DNA of 64,000 bases from Bacteroidales bacterium (GTDB taxonomy: Bacteria > Bacteroidota > Bacteroidia > Bacteroidales > Tenuifilaceae). The notes beneath the pieces were generated by a model. The model searched no databases. It had not been told where the DNA came from and was given only the letters and a program-made list of their open reading frames with translations. The translations under genes were made by a program, and so were the position numbers. Each line of letters starts with the position of its first letter. The stretch's first letter is position 1. The stretch spans positions 41,944 through 105,943 of the forward strand of contig JABFRB010000026.1 in the NCBI GenBank assembly GCA_013141385.1. The letters run 5' to 3'. Positions 1-8,645 of the stretch are shown here, in pieces.

Positions 1-360
1 AAGGAGTTCAACAGACGTTTCAACCTCAACAACTTCGTTAAAACCAAGTTTAAGAAGAATTGATGTAACTGCGCTTGCGGTTATTTCATCAGAGAATTGA
101 CCTGTGAGAATTGATGGCACAAGTGCAACTCTGTAGTTATAGTTATAAATTTTGCTGAAATCGTCCTGCTCAATGATTATAGCATTAGTTGGGCAGACTC
201 TGAAACATTCCCCACAATCAATACACTTATTTTCATAAAGTTCAGCTTTTCCATTTTTCACTCTTAACGCTTCGGTTGGACACACCCTCATACAATGTGA
301 GCATCCGATGCAAACATCTTGACGAATTGTAAGAGCATGATGAAAAACCTTGCTTTCCAT
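1..360 (-). CDS. 4Fe-4S ferredoxin / [FeFe]-hydrogenase-like protein, 3' part cut by window edge
   Basis: Translating the minus strand from the ATG at 358-360 gives 120 residues open to the window edge. Two ferredoxin-type [4Fe-4S] motifs are visible near residues 17-28 (CIGCSHCMRVCP) and 47-58 (CIDCGECFRVCP). The sequence after them (VALVPSILTGQFSD) resembles the start of the iron-hydrogenase large-subunit C-terminal domain. Proteins of this build sit beside a DRTGG protein and a small ATPase in the hydrogenase loci of Clostridia and Thermotoga, and the same two neighbours lie directly upstream here. Its partner HydABC is 16 kb away. Catalytic H-cluster motifs, if any, are outside the window, so an electron-transfer or sensory role cannot be separated from a catalytic one. 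Confidence 0.75.
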   Translation of the reverse strand, partial: MESKVFHHALTIRQDVCIGCSHCMRVCPTEALRVKNGKAELYENKCIDCGECFRVCPTNAIIIEQDDFSKIYNYNYRVALVPSILTGQFSDEITASAVTSILLKLGFNEVVEVETSVELL

Positions 361-371
361 TTTAATGGCAG

Positions 372-794
372 CTATTGATTAATATAAACCTCTATAAAGA
401 GTTTTGTGCCCACACCTACTTCACTTTCAATCCGAAATTTATCCGAGTTTTTTTTGATATTTGGAAGTCCCATACCGGCTCCAAAACCCATTTCTCTCAC
501 CTCTGGTGTCGCTGTGGAAAATCCCATTTCCATTGCTTGCTCAATGTTTGGAATCCCAGGGCCTTTATCTATAAGGGTCATTTTTATCTTTTCGGTATCG
601 ATATCAATATGTATTTCTCCGTGATATGCATGGGCAACAATATTAACTTCACCCTCATATAATGCAACAACAACCCTTTTTATTACTTTGGGGTCAACAT
701 TAAGCTGCTTAAGTGTTCTTTTTACTTGACTTGATGCATTTCCGGCTCTGGTAAAATCACCTCCTTCAATTTTATATTCGAAATGCATTACCAT
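372..794 (-). CDS. HATPase_c (anti-sigma/RsbW-RsbT-like) ATP-binding protein
   Basis: A 140-residue single-domain GHKL ATPase. The N-box region reads ALYEGEVNIVAHAYHG (about residues 45-60), followed by DKGPGIPN (G1 box, about 76-83) and GFGAGMGLPNIKKNSD (G2 box, about 103-118). The length and the absence of a histidine phosphoacceptor domain match serine-kinase/anti-sigma type ATPases rather than sensor kinases. It lies 11 bp before the ferredoxin gene and 15 bp after the DRTGG gene, so the three are probably one transcript. Homologues are regular members of [FeFe]-hydrogenase loci, where their function is not settled. A regulatory role is inferred. Confidence 0.8.
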   Translation of the reverse strand: MVMHFEYKIEGGDFTRAGNASSQVKRTLKQLNVDPKVIKRVVVALYEGEVNIVAHAYHGEIHIDIDTEKIKMTLIDKGPGIPNIEQAMEMGFSTATPEVREMGFGAGMGLPNIKKNSDKFRIESEVGVGTKLFIEVYINQ

Positions 795-809
795 TGGGGT
801 GAGAGTTTG

Positions 810-1160
810 TTAAAAAATAGGTTTTAGTCCATTATTAAAAAGTACTCCAGATGCCTTAAACATCGAACATGGACACTCTATTAAAACGATTCCACTTTCC
901 TTACCAAGTTTAAGCATATCCTCATTTACCTTTTTGTTTCTAACAAAAACAATACAGCTAATATCGGACATTTCGGCGGTTCGTAAAGCCTGAACATTTG
1001 CTAAACCTGTTAGCAGAATTACATTATCCTTTTGTAAGGTAAGCACATCGCTCATCAAGTCGGAGGCAAAAGCAAACTCTACCTCTTTTTCGATTTGCTC
1101 TAAGCCATAAACTACATTTCCTTCTAGCATCTCTGCAACATCTTTCAGCCTCATATTCAA
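810..1160 (-). CDS. DRTGG-domain protein of hydrogenase locus
   Basis: A 116-residue cytoplasmic protein with the alpha/beta pattern of stand-alone DRTGG domains: an N-terminal KDVAEMLEGNVVYG segment, a central FAFASDLMSDVLTL segment, then the hydrophobic strand NVILLTGLANVQALRTAEM and the C-terminal ECPCSMFKASGVLF. Stand-alone DRTGG proteins are typical partners of the small ATPase and the ferredoxin/hydrogenase-like protein encoded next to it, and are thought to bind nucleotide or to regulate. It is the first gene of the three-gene unit. The AT-rich 140 bp upstream shows no obvious FNR-like palindrome. Confidence 0.75.
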   Translation of the reverse strand: MNMRLKDVAEMLEGNVVYGLEQIEKEVEFAFASDLMSDVLTLQKDNVILLTGLANVQALRTAEMSDISCIVFVRNKKVNEDMLKLGKESGIVLIECPCSMFKASGVLFNNGLKPIF

Positions 1161-1298
1161 TAATTAATTAAAGATGTTGAATTATTTTTTTCAATTTAAT
1201 GCTACAAATATATATATTATATTGTTATTATATAAACATTGTTATTATAATAACACTATATTTAAAAACAATATTATATTCAATTGATAATTAAAATA

Positions 1299-1331
1299 AT
1301 AGGGTGAGATAATTAAATTACCTCACCCTAT
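1299..1331 (-). terminator. Intrinsic terminator after ccsBA
   Basis: A perfect 10-bp stem (ATAGGGTGAG at 1299-1308, CTCACCCTAT at 1322-1331) with a 13-nt A/T loop lies 27 bp past the ccsBA stop. On the minus strand it is followed by a T-rich run. Confidence 0.7.
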
Positions 1332-1357
1332 AAATAGAAACAATGTGGATTATATTA

Positions 1358-4300
1358 TTAGTCAGCCACTTTACCTTGCTTGTATTTTATTAAAGCAAAA
1401 AACGACAATGATATTAAAGCAAAAACAGTAATATAAACAAAAGTTGGCACAGGTATGGGATCACCACTAGCATATGAATGCAATCCTGAGAGATAGTAGT
1501 TTACCCCAAAATAGGTCATCAACACTGATGAGAAGGCGAAAAGTGAAAGCAAGTTGAATGTGTATACGCTCCGTAAAGGTTTTATCATTCTGGAGTGAAT
1601 AACAATGCTATATATTATCATTGTTATTAAAGACCAGGTTTCCTTAGGGTCCCATCCCCAATAACGCCCCCAAGATTCATTAGCCCAAACAGCTCCAAGG
1701 AATGTTCCAATTGTTAGAAAGTATAGTCCAAGTGTCAGAGTTTTATAGTTAACTATAGTCAATTCATCAATAGTCTTATTGATTCTCTCATTATTTTTAG
1801 CATTTCTTAATGAGTAAAGAATCATCACAAGTAACCCAAGTACAGCACCTAAACCTAGGAACCCATAACTTCCTGTTATAATAGAAACATGAAGAGTAAG
1901 CCAATAGGATTTCAGCACTGGAACCAGATTGGTTATTTCAGGATCCATAAAACTTAAATGTGCAACCAATAATGTTAGTGAAGATAAAACAGCAGTTGCA
2001 GAAAGCGCAAAATTCGATTTTTTGCTAAATATAAAACCTGCCAAAAGAGTTGCCCACGAAATAAAGAGCATTGATTCATAACCATTGCTCATAGGTGCAT
2101 GACCCGAAATATACCATCGAAGAATCAAACCAATGGTATGTGCAACAAAGCCAAGAAGTAGCAGAATACTTAAATATTTAATAATTCTATCAACAACAAC
2201 TTTCCCAGAAACAATGCCAAAAATCAGCGTAAAGATTAGGATTAACCCTATTGTAGCATAGAAAGGAAATAGTTTTTCGAAGATTTTGGCTTTATTATAG
2301 AACACCTCAAGATTTACCTTTCGTTCTGATGGCAAATTGTAACCAGCAAATTTTTTCTGGTAATCAACAATTGAACTAATAAGTTTATCGGTTTCGATTG
2401 TGTTATTTGATGATGAAGGATGTTGAGCAGATTCAATAATCATACTCATTATGTTTGCAAGGTATAATGAATCCTCTTTACTCTCCGCATATTTTATTGC
2501 TTCAGTTGGCGAACCCCATTTGGTTGATTTGTCTTTGATGGGAAATATTTTAAGAAACTCACCAGTGTAGATCATGTAAAGAATATTAACTCTCTCATCG
2601 AGTTTAATTATCTCCTTGTCGAATTTGTTCCTCGATCCTTCAGGTTTTGTGTAAGCCTCTTCTACAAGTTTGGCAAGTTTATAACTATTACTTGAGACAT
2701 CTACAACATCCGTAAATGCTGCGTAATCCCCATTAACACCTATGTTTTTAGCCAAGTCACTATTCGACACCTTAATTAATGGAACATTTTTCCAACTATT
2801 AAAATCAGCATAAAATCCAAGAAATACCTGCATTGAGGAATAACCTTCAAACTGATTCTTTTTAGTAACCTTTCTAATTATATCGTTGCTTAAGGTGAAT
2901 AAAGGTTTTGTTCTTCCCTTTTGATCCTGCACAAGTACTCTTCCGAAATTATCGGCAACGTTTTTATCTATAACTAGTTTTTCGTCAATTCCATAGGATA
3001 GGGTCGTACTTAAGAAAATAGCCAATAGAGTTGTAATACCTTTTTTTACAGGCGATTTCCATGCATTTATTGTAATAGTTTTAAGTAGGGAGTTTTTATT
3101 TATTATCGAAAGAATTATAAAAATAAAAAGAAGCATATAGCCAATGTACGTAACAACCATACCCGTTTTATCATGATTTACAGATAAAACAGTACCTTTC
3201 TCATCAGTATCATAGGAGGATTGAAAAAACCTATAGCCTCTATATTTTAGAATATGATTCATGTAAATTGAGTAAGACTTTTCAACATTATGCTCCTTGT
3301 CGATAAGTGTTACTTCGCTTTTATAGGATGAAGGGCTGTTTGAACCCGGATATCTCTCTAAAACAAATTTATTCAGTTTGATTTCAAAAGGTAATTCGAC
3401 TTCTTTTGGGCCATAGGCAACATCAATTGTATTACCATTATAACTATACGTAGCTTTCGTGCCATTAGGATCCTTATCTACCCATAAGTATATATCTGAT
3501 TTTTTTTCTCCAGTTTTTAGTTCAAACTCCAAAACTGTTTGAGAATGACCACCCTGTTTTGGTTGATGATAAATAGGTTTCATAATACCCTTAGAACTTA
3601 GTTTTTGGACAACAAATCCAGTCTTGTTAAAATTATAAATCATCATTGGCTTTAGTGTAATTTTTTCTCCAATCTCATGAATTGATGTTTCCTGATTCAT
3701 CATGTTTTTTGTACTGATAATTGATGAGGATTGTATATAGAAACTATCTTTCTCACAGGTAATTTTAGCATCTAAAGAATCCTTGTTGCAAAACCCAACG
3801 GGGGATCCATTGATTTCTTTTATTTCACCTTCTTTCAAGAAGATTGTCTGTCGACCCATCATTCCAGAAGTTAGCATTAACGAAACGATAGGAGTGCCTC
3901 CTTCATCATCAACAAGTGCTTCAACAGCATTAGGAATAAACCCAACCAATTTTAAACTATAAGGAGTGTTTTCAACCACTACCTCTTTTGAATACTTATC
4001 AACTGATGATGGGGTAATTACAAATGATTTTTCGCTTCTGAAAATTTGTTTCCCCGTATTGTCCAAAATTGAAAATTGAATATGCTTTTCGGATGAGCTG
4101 CAAATGTTCTGTGATTCACCTGCCCTTATGTGAATTGAACCATCAAATCCAAAGTATCTAGTAATACCTGCACCAATTATTATTAGTATAAATGAGAGGT
4201 GAAATAATAAGATGGCAAGTTTTTTTTGATTAAGTAGTTTATTAATAAATATTTGCCCTAAAAGGTTTACAACCAAAAGGAGTAGAATCAACTCAAACCA

Positions 4301-4444
4301 CTTAGATCCATACACCCATTTTGCTGCAATAGCAGCTCCAAAATCGTTTTCAATAAAGGTTGCAGTTGCCATTGAGAATGCAAATACAACGAATAGCACT
4401 CCCATAAACCAGGGGCTAAAAAGAAATAACGAATTCTTTTTCAT
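1358..4444 (-). CDS. ccsBA: CcsBA-type cytochrome c biogenesis protein (ResB-CcsA fusion)
   Basis: A 1028-residue membrane protein of the system II haem-lyase type that attaches haem to CxxCH motifs outside the inner membrane. The N-terminal part (about 1-480) is ResB/Ccs1-like: membrane segments near residues 12-35, 46-66 and 78-98, a large extracytoplasmic domain, and another membrane segment near 425-445. The C-terminal part (about 700-1020) is CcsA-like, with PMSNGYESMLFISW near residue 783 and the haem-binding WWD-type signature WGRYWGWDPKETW near 925. The fused form is common in Bacteroidota and Epsilonproteobacteria. It would mature all the c-type cytochromes encoded in the next 15 kb. 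It is the only cytochrome c assembly gene seen in the window. Confidence 0.93.
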   Translation of the reverse strand: MKKNSLFLFSPWFMGVLFVVFAFSMATATFIENDFGAAIAAKWVYGSKWFELILLLLVVNLLGQIFINKLLNQKKLAILLFHLSFILIIIGAGITRYFGFDGSIHIRAGESQNICSSSEKHIQFSILDNTGKQIFRSEKSFVITPSSVDKYSKEVVVENTPYSLKLVGFIPNAVEALVDDEGGTPIVSLMLTSGMMGRQTIFLKEGEIKEINGSPVGFCNKDSLDAKITCEKDSFYIQSSSIISTKNMMNQETSIHEIGEKITLKPMMIYNFNKTGFVVQKLSSKGIMKPIYHQPKQGGHSQTVLEFELKTGEKKSDIYLWVDKDPNGTKATYSYNGNTIDVAYGPKEVELPFEIKLNKFVLERYPGSNSPSSYKSEVTLIDKEHNVEKSYSIYMNHILKYRGYRFFQSSYDTDEKGTVLSVNHDKTGMVVTYIGYMLLFIFIILSIINKNSLLKTITINAWKSPVKKGITTLLAIFLSTTLSYGIDEKLVIDKNVADNFGRVLVQDQKGRTKPLFTLSNDIIRKVTKKNQFEGYSSMQVFLGFYADFNSWKNVPLIKVSNSDLAKNIGVNGDYAAFTDVVDVSSNSYKLAKLVEEAYTKPEGSRNKFDKEIIKLDERVNILYMIYTGEFLKIFPIKDKSTKWGSPTEAIKYAESKEDSLYLANIMSMIIESAQHPSSSNNTIETDKLISSIVDYQKKFAGYNLPSERKVNLEVFYNKAKIFEKLFPFYATIGLILIFTLIFGIVSGKVVVDRIIKYLSILLLLGFVAHTIGLILRWYISGHAPMSNGYESMLFISWATLLAGFIFSKKSNFALSATAVLSSLTLLVAHLSFMDPEITNLVPVLKSYWLTLHVSIITGSYGFLGLGAVLGLLVMILYSLRNAKNNERINKTIDELTIVNYKTLTLGLYFLTIGTFLGAVWANESWGRYWGWDPKETWSLITMIIYSIVIHSRMIKPLRSVYTFNLLSLFAFSSVLMTYFGVNYYLSGLHSYASGDPIPVPTFVYITVFALISLSFFALIKYKQGKVAD

Positions 4445-4502
4445 ATGATGAATTGATTTGTATTAACTAGAATAGTAAATAAAAAAAGATTGGATGAATG
4501 GC

Positions 4503-5198
4503 TTATCCATTATCAGATATCATCTGTAATTTAGTCTTATCCAAAATTTTGACCCTAGAGCAATTTGAGGAAATCACTGCACCATCCTCAAGATCTTTAA
4601 GGATTCTAATAACGCTTTCTTTTGCCATATTTGTAAACTCACCAAGTTCTTGTCTGTTGAGGATTAGATCAAACTCATCCGAATCGTAAATTACATTAGA
4701 TAGGTATAATAGGGCATCGGCTAATCGACCAGGCATCTTTTTTTGAGTTAAAGCAATTAATTTATAGTACATCAAAAGGGATTTTTGGCTAATATCTTCA
4801 AGTAATCCTTCGGCAAAGCGATTATTTGTATGTACTAGTTGCCTGAAAACCTGCATATCGATGAAGCAAGCCTTAACATCAGTTAATGAGGTTAAGGTAA
4901 AATGATGCCGCATATCCCCAAAGGTTCCTGGTCCAGAAACCATCATGCTTGGCTTGACTATTGATATTATAATGTTTTTATTGTCTAAGCCTTCAAGAAA
5001 AGCCTTTGCCATACCCGATACAAGAAAAATGGCAGAGGATGTTGGCGATCCTTTCTTAAATATAATTTCTCCCGGTTTGAAAATAGCCTCATATCGGTGT
5101 TTGCTTATTAATAAAAGATCATCATCGGATAGGTTTTTAAAATTCTCCCATCGATTCATGCATGTACGGCAGTCATTTTCAATTAAAGGTTTTTCCAT
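4503..5198 (-). CDS. Crp/Fnr-family transcriptional regulator
   Basis: A 231-residue regulator with a cyclic-nucleotide-binding-like beta-roll (about 30-140; FKPGEIIFKKGSPTSS, FLVSGMAKAF), a long dimer helix and a C-terminal winged helix (about 165-225; NRQELGEFTNMAKESVIRILKDLE). The recognition helix keeps the Glu and Arg (KESVIR) used by Crp and Fnr to read TGA half-sites. The N-terminus has CRTC at residues 10-13 and another Cys lies near residue 111, reminiscent of FNR, but a full four-cysteine [4Fe-4S] set is not evident, so the sensed signal is unknown. Two FNR-like palindromes lie between this gene and the divergent multihaem gene, which suggests autoregulation and control of the cytochrome region. 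Confidence 0.88.
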   Translation of the reverse strand: MEKPLIENDCRTCMNRWENFKNLSDDDLLLISKHRYEAIFKPGEIIFKKGSPTSSAIFLVSGMAKAFLEGLDNKNIIISIVKPSMMVSGPGTFGDMRHHFTLTSLTDVKACFIDMQVFRQLVHTNNRFAEGLLEDISQKSLLMYYKLIALTQKKMPGRLADALLYLSNVIYDSDEFDLILNRQELGEFTNMAKESVIRILKDLEDGAVISSNCSRVKILDKTKLQMISDNG

Positions 5199-5254
5199 GT
5201 TTTTTTATTTAAAGGCATCAAATATATTGTAATAATCAAATATAAATCAAAAAA

Positions 5255-5268
5255 ATGATAAATGTCAT
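5255..5268. promoter_or_regulatory. FNR-like palindrome ATGAT-AAAT-GTCAT
   Basis: The 14-bp dyad matches the FNR-type pattern WTGAT-N4-RTCAW. It is 57 bp upstream of the Crp/Fnr gene start (minus strand) and about 136 bp upstream of the multihaem gene. Inferred autoregulatory site. Confidence 0.5.
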
Positions 5269-5298
5269 CTTTTTAAGCCTTTTATATCAATCTATTTT

Positions 5299-5312
5299 TT
5301 GATATAAATCAT
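5299..5312. promoter_or_regulatory. FNR-like palindrome TTGAT-ATAA-ATCAT
   Basis: Close match to the classical FNR box TTGAT-N4-ATCAA, centred about 98 bp upstream of the ATG of the hexahaem lipoprotein gene. The paralogous gene at 7181 has the same site at a similar distance and a conserved downstream leader, which supports function. Confidence 0.6.
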
Positions 5313-5403
5313 AATCAAGCGCAGCAATATATCACCATGATTTTATTGAATACCCTATTGCTTATTAATACTTTTATGAACCAAAACTTTAAACCAAATT
5401 TTT

Positions 5404-6744
5404 ATGAAAAAGTTCAAAAACTTATTAATTTATACAATTATATGTGCAAGTTTTGCCTTATATTCCTGCGAGGGTCCAATGGGTCCGGCAGGAGAAAATG
5501 GAGGTAATGGGATAGATGGCAAAGATGCCAATTCATCTTGTTTGAAATGCCACAGTACGGCAAAAATGGTGGCTATTGAATCGCAATTCGAAATGTCCGA
5601 CAAAGCAGAAAGAAATGCTAGACCTGGTAAGTATTGTGCAAAATGTCACTCAACAGAAGGTTTTTCTGAGGTTGTGGCCAAAGGAACATTTAATACAGCT
5701 AACGACTATAACGGTGCACATCTTAGTTGCGCAGCATGTCATAAGCATTCAGCCTTTGATTTTACGGGCGACACAGTTTCTCAAGTTTTAAGGACTATTG
5801 CTCCTGTATACACCAGTTTTAACAATTTCAATTATACCACAATGGCGTATGAAAGAGTAAATGCATCAGATTATGGTGGAATCAATAATTTATGTGGTAA
5901 CTGTCACCAATATCGTGGGCAGACAGTGAATACCTATACAGATACTACTACTGCTGGTGGTCATAAGGTTACTACTGGTGTAAAATATACTAATGTTCCA
6001 TATTTCCCAATAGTAAATTTAGCTACTAATACTACTGTAAAATTCATAGCAGGTACAAGTTTTAGTATTCATGAAGGTGCGAATCAAGCCGATTATCTTA
6101 TTGGTAAAAATGGTTATGAATATACAGGTGTAACATATGCAAGAGTATGGCAACATAGTACAGCTAAATGTACCGATTGCCATTTTAATACATACAATGC
6201 AACTTCACAAACAGGTGGTCACACTATGAAGGTTAACGTGGAAGATCCAACTTGTACTTCATGCCATACTGGGGGAAGTTCTATTGCAGCTAAAAGAACT
6301 GCAACTCTAGCTGCTATAAATGCCAAGTTAACTGAATTAGGAGATATGCTTGTTGCTAGGAAAGTATTCTTTAAATCTACAAGTGGTTCTTATAGTGCTG
6401 TTCCAACCCACGATTTTTATGGAACTCTTCTTCCAAACACTGCAACTGCAACTACCACCAAATATGCATTAAGCCTTGCAAATGCTAACACTATTAATCC
6501 AACAAGCGATATACTTACCTATAATAGTTTGGTTACCTGGGCTGTAGACAAAGTAGCTACAGGTACTGCAGCAGGTTGCAACAGTAGAATTGGTCGCGAA
6601 TGGACATATGGCGAATTAGGTGCAGCATGGAATTATACTTACGTGAATACTGTTGCTACATCAGCCAACAAAGCTGTTCACAATCCATACTATGCTATGC
6701 AACTTTTACAATCATCAATTGATTGGCTAACTGCAAATCCATAA
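5404..6744 (+). CDS. Hexahaem c-type cytochrome lipoprotein with collagen-like spacer
   Basis: A 446-residue exported protein. The signal peptide ends in a lipobox (ALYSC, Cys 22) and is followed by a short Gly-X-Y stretch (GPMGPAGENGGNGIDGKD, about 24-41). Six CxxCH haem motifs follow: CLKCH, CAKCH, CAACH, CGNCH, CTDCH and CTSCH, all before about residue 300. The last 150 residues are haem-free. It is probably an outer-membrane or surface electron-transfer lipoprotein; no functional family is recognised beyond multihaem cytochrome. It is a tandem paralogue of the gene at 7181. An FNR-like site lies upstream and a terminator follows, so it appears to be monocistronic. Confidence 0.88.
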   Translation: MKKFKNLLIYTIICASFALYSCEGPMGPAGENGGNGIDGKDANSSCLKCHSTAKMVAIESQFEMSDKAERNARPGKYCAKCHSTEGFSEVVAKGTFNTANDYNGAHLSCAACHKHSAFDFTGDTVSQVLRTIAPVYTSFNNFNYTTMAYERVNASDYGGINNLCGNCHQYRGQTVNTYTDTTTAGGHKVTTGVKYTNVPYFPIVNLATNTTVKFIAGTSFSIHEGANQADYLIGKNGYEYTGVTYARVWQHSTAKCTDCHFNTYNATSQTGGHTMKVNVEDPTCTSCHTGGSSIAAKRTATLAAINAKLTELGDMLVARKVFFKSTSGSYSAVPTHDFYGTLLPNTATATTTKYALSLANANTINPTSDILTYNSLVTWAVDKVATGTAAGCNSRIGREWTYGELGAAWNYTYVNTVATSANKAVHNPYYAMQLLQSSIDWLTANP

Positions 6745-6767
6745 TAATTAGGTTAAGATATATTATG

Positions 6768-6805
6768 AACCCCTTAGGTAACGTAACCTAGGGGGTTTGT
6801 TTTTC
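6768..6805 (+). terminator. Intrinsic terminator after hexahaem gene
   Basis: AACCCCTTAGGTtACG-type hairpin: AACCCCtTAGGTTACGT-related arms pair across 6768-6797 (AACCCC with GGGGTT, TAGGT with ACCTA), followed by a T-rich tract. The stem starts 23 bp after the stop codon. Confidence 0.8.
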
Positions 6806-7038
6806 TGTAATAGATTCTTAGATACTAAAATCTTGCAACTCTGATTTTGAAGATTTGATAAGATACTTTTAGATATAAATTATACTTACTGCTAAAGTAT
6901 TGCATATTTATATTCTTCTACTTTCTCCAACAAGGGTCAAGACACATAGTCATCAAGTTAAGATGAAGATTATCAAGCCATTTTAAAACTTACTCATTGC
7001 TCAACCCTTTCATTATTGCAACAATATCAATTACACAT

Positions 7039-7052
7039 ATGATATAAATCAT
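7039..7052. promoter_or_regulatory. FNR-like palindrome ATGAT-ATAA-ATCAT
   Basis: A perfect 5-bp-arm dyad about 135 bp upstream of the second multihaem gene. The core GATATAAATCAT is identical to the site in front of its paralogue at 5299-5312. The surrounding 436-bp gap also holds the upstream terminator and the leader repeat. Confidence 0.6.
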
Positions 7053-7133
7053 ATATATTACAACTAAATATCTCATTATATCCATAGAAAACCTTATTGC
7101 TTATCAATACTTTTATGCAATAAAATTTTAAAT

Positions 7134-7172
7134 CAAAACTTTAAACCAAAACTTTAAACCAAAACTTTAAAC
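7134..7172 (+). repeat. Three exact 13-bp tandem repeats in the mRNA leader
   Basis: The unit CAAAACTTTAAAC occurs at 7134-7146, 7147-7159 and 7160-7172, just before the start codon of the multihaem gene at 7181. The paralogue's leader (near 5381-5400) has one such unit. The copy number difference suggests slippage; an effect on translation is only a possibility. Confidence 0.85.
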
Positions 7173-7180
7173 CAAATTTT

Positions 7181-8569
7181 ATGAAAAAGTTCAAAAACCT
7201 ATTATTCTTTACGGCTATATGTGCAAGTTTTGCCTTATATTCCTGTGAGGGTCCAATGGGTCCTGCGGGAAAAGATGGGAAAGACGGAGCTGATGGCAAT
7301 GACGCTAATGAAAGTTGTAAACTTTGTCACAATCCAAGTAGTGTAGATATCATTTCTACACAGTATGAATTCTCTAAACATAGTTATGGTGAAGCTGCTT
7401 TTGAAGAATCGGGGAATACAGGTTGTACTCCTTGTCATGCGCAGGAAGCATTTAAGTTTGTATGTGCAAACAATACCCCTTCTACATTTTCAATTGTTGC
7501 GCCAGCTACAACTTATTCAAACAATTATGCCGCTTCAAGTAGTTTAGCATATGGTGAAATTGGTTGCTCTACCTGTCATAGTAGTTTGCACAATACAGGT
7601 GGTATTGCTGATATTTCGCCATTAACTACTGTAGCACCAGTTACTATGACCATGTGGGGTGGTGCAAAAACCATCAATTTAACTCAAGATGGTGGAATTT
7701 CCAACCTATGTGTAAAGTGCCACCAACCACGTCCATTTACAAGAACATTTGGCGATAAAAATGTAATCGACTATAGTGCTTTAGTTAGTTCACCAGCCAT
7801 AACCTTTTTTGATGGAAATGCACCAACTTCAACTGCAAACGTAAACACTATTCGTCCAAGTTATAGAACTCATACTCATTATGGAACAGCAGGTGCCGTT
7901 TTTGCTGGTATGGGTGGAGTTGAGTTTGGTACAGGTTATACCAACTCGTGGCACACAACCGGAGCATCTTGCCAGAATTGCCATATGGCACCGATTACCG
8001 GTAGAGCAGGTGGACATACATTTGTTGCAAAAGGAAATTTCAATGGTTGTAACGTAACAGGTTGTCATTCAGCCGCTCCAATTTCATCAGCTACAACATC
8101 AGCATACTGGAAAGCAACTAGAGATGAAATCACAGGGTTATTAAATAGTTTAGCAGCAAAATTAAATGTTGGTGGTGTTGATATTTTAAACAGAAATCCA
8201 AACACATCAGAAGGGGCGTTAGTTATGGTGGATGGAAATCCAGTAACTGTAGGCGTTAACCTCTGGGCTAGCGCAACGACCAATAAATATGATGGTTACT
8301 TGAATATTTATGATCCTGCATCGAACCCAACTGGTCCAATGTACAACAATGGTGCTGCCTTAAAAATGTTCCGCAATCCAAACCCAAGTTCAAGTTGGAC
8401 TCAAGCTCAGAAAGATTTTAATCTTACACTTCCAATACTTACACTAACAAATGCTCAAATGGGAGCTATTATTAACTTCCAACTTATCTTAAGGGATTAT
8501 AGTTTAGGTATTCACAATACAAAATATGCTAGAACTCTATTAACTAATTCAATAGCTACTATTCCATAA
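7181..8569 (+). CDS. Multihaem c-type cytochrome lipoprotein, paralogue of the gene at 5404
   Basis: A 462-residue protein whose first 35 residues nearly match the paralogue: lipobox ALYSC and collagen-like GPMGPAGKDGKDGADGND. Five standard CxxCH motifs are present (CKLCH, CTPCH, CSTCH, CVKCH, CQNCH). The sixth position, matching CTSCH of the paralogue, reads CNVTGCH, a CX4CH spacing. Between motifs the two proteins have diverged strongly, so they probably differ in haem environment or partner. The role as a surface or periplasmic electron carrier is inferred from haem content and lipobox. It has its own FNR-like box and terminator. Confidence 0.88.
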   Translation: MKKFKNLLFFTAICASFALYSCEGPMGPAGKDGKDGADGNDANESCKLCHNPSSVDIISTQYEFSKHSYGEAAFEESGNTGCTPCHAQEAFKFVCANNTPSTFSIVAPATTYSNNYAASSSLAYGEIGCSTCHSSLHNTGGIADISPLTTVAPVTMTMWGGAKTINLTQDGGISNLCVKCHQPRPFTRTFGDKNVIDYSALVSSPAITFFDGNAPTSTANVNTIRPSYRTHTHYGTAGAVFAGMGGVEFGTGYTNSWHTTGASCQNCHMAPITGRAGGHTFVAKGNFNGCNVTGCHSAAPISSATTSAYWKATRDEITGLLNSLAAKLNVGGVDILNRNPNTSEGALVMVDGNPVTVGVNLWASATTNKYDGYLNIYDPASNPTGPMYNNGAALKMFRNPNPSSSWTQAQKDFNLTLPILTLTNAQMGAIINFQLILRDYSLGIHNTKYARTLLTNSIATIP

Positions 8570-8590
8570 GCTATATTGTATTTTATAATT

Positions 8591-8628
8591 ATAAACCCCC
8601 AAGACCACGGTTTTGGGGGTTTATTTTT
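8591..8628 (+). terminator. Intrinsic terminator after second multihaem gene
   Basis: AAACCCCCAA at 8593-8602 pairs with TTGGGGGTTT at 8613-8622, followed by a run of T. Confidence 0.88.
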
Positions 8629-8645
8629 TATAAAAGAATTCTTAC

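Noticed and set aside
375..662. Plus-strand 95-codon frame over the small ATPase gene
   Set aside because: It is antisense to a clear GHKL ATPase and has no recognisable features of its own.
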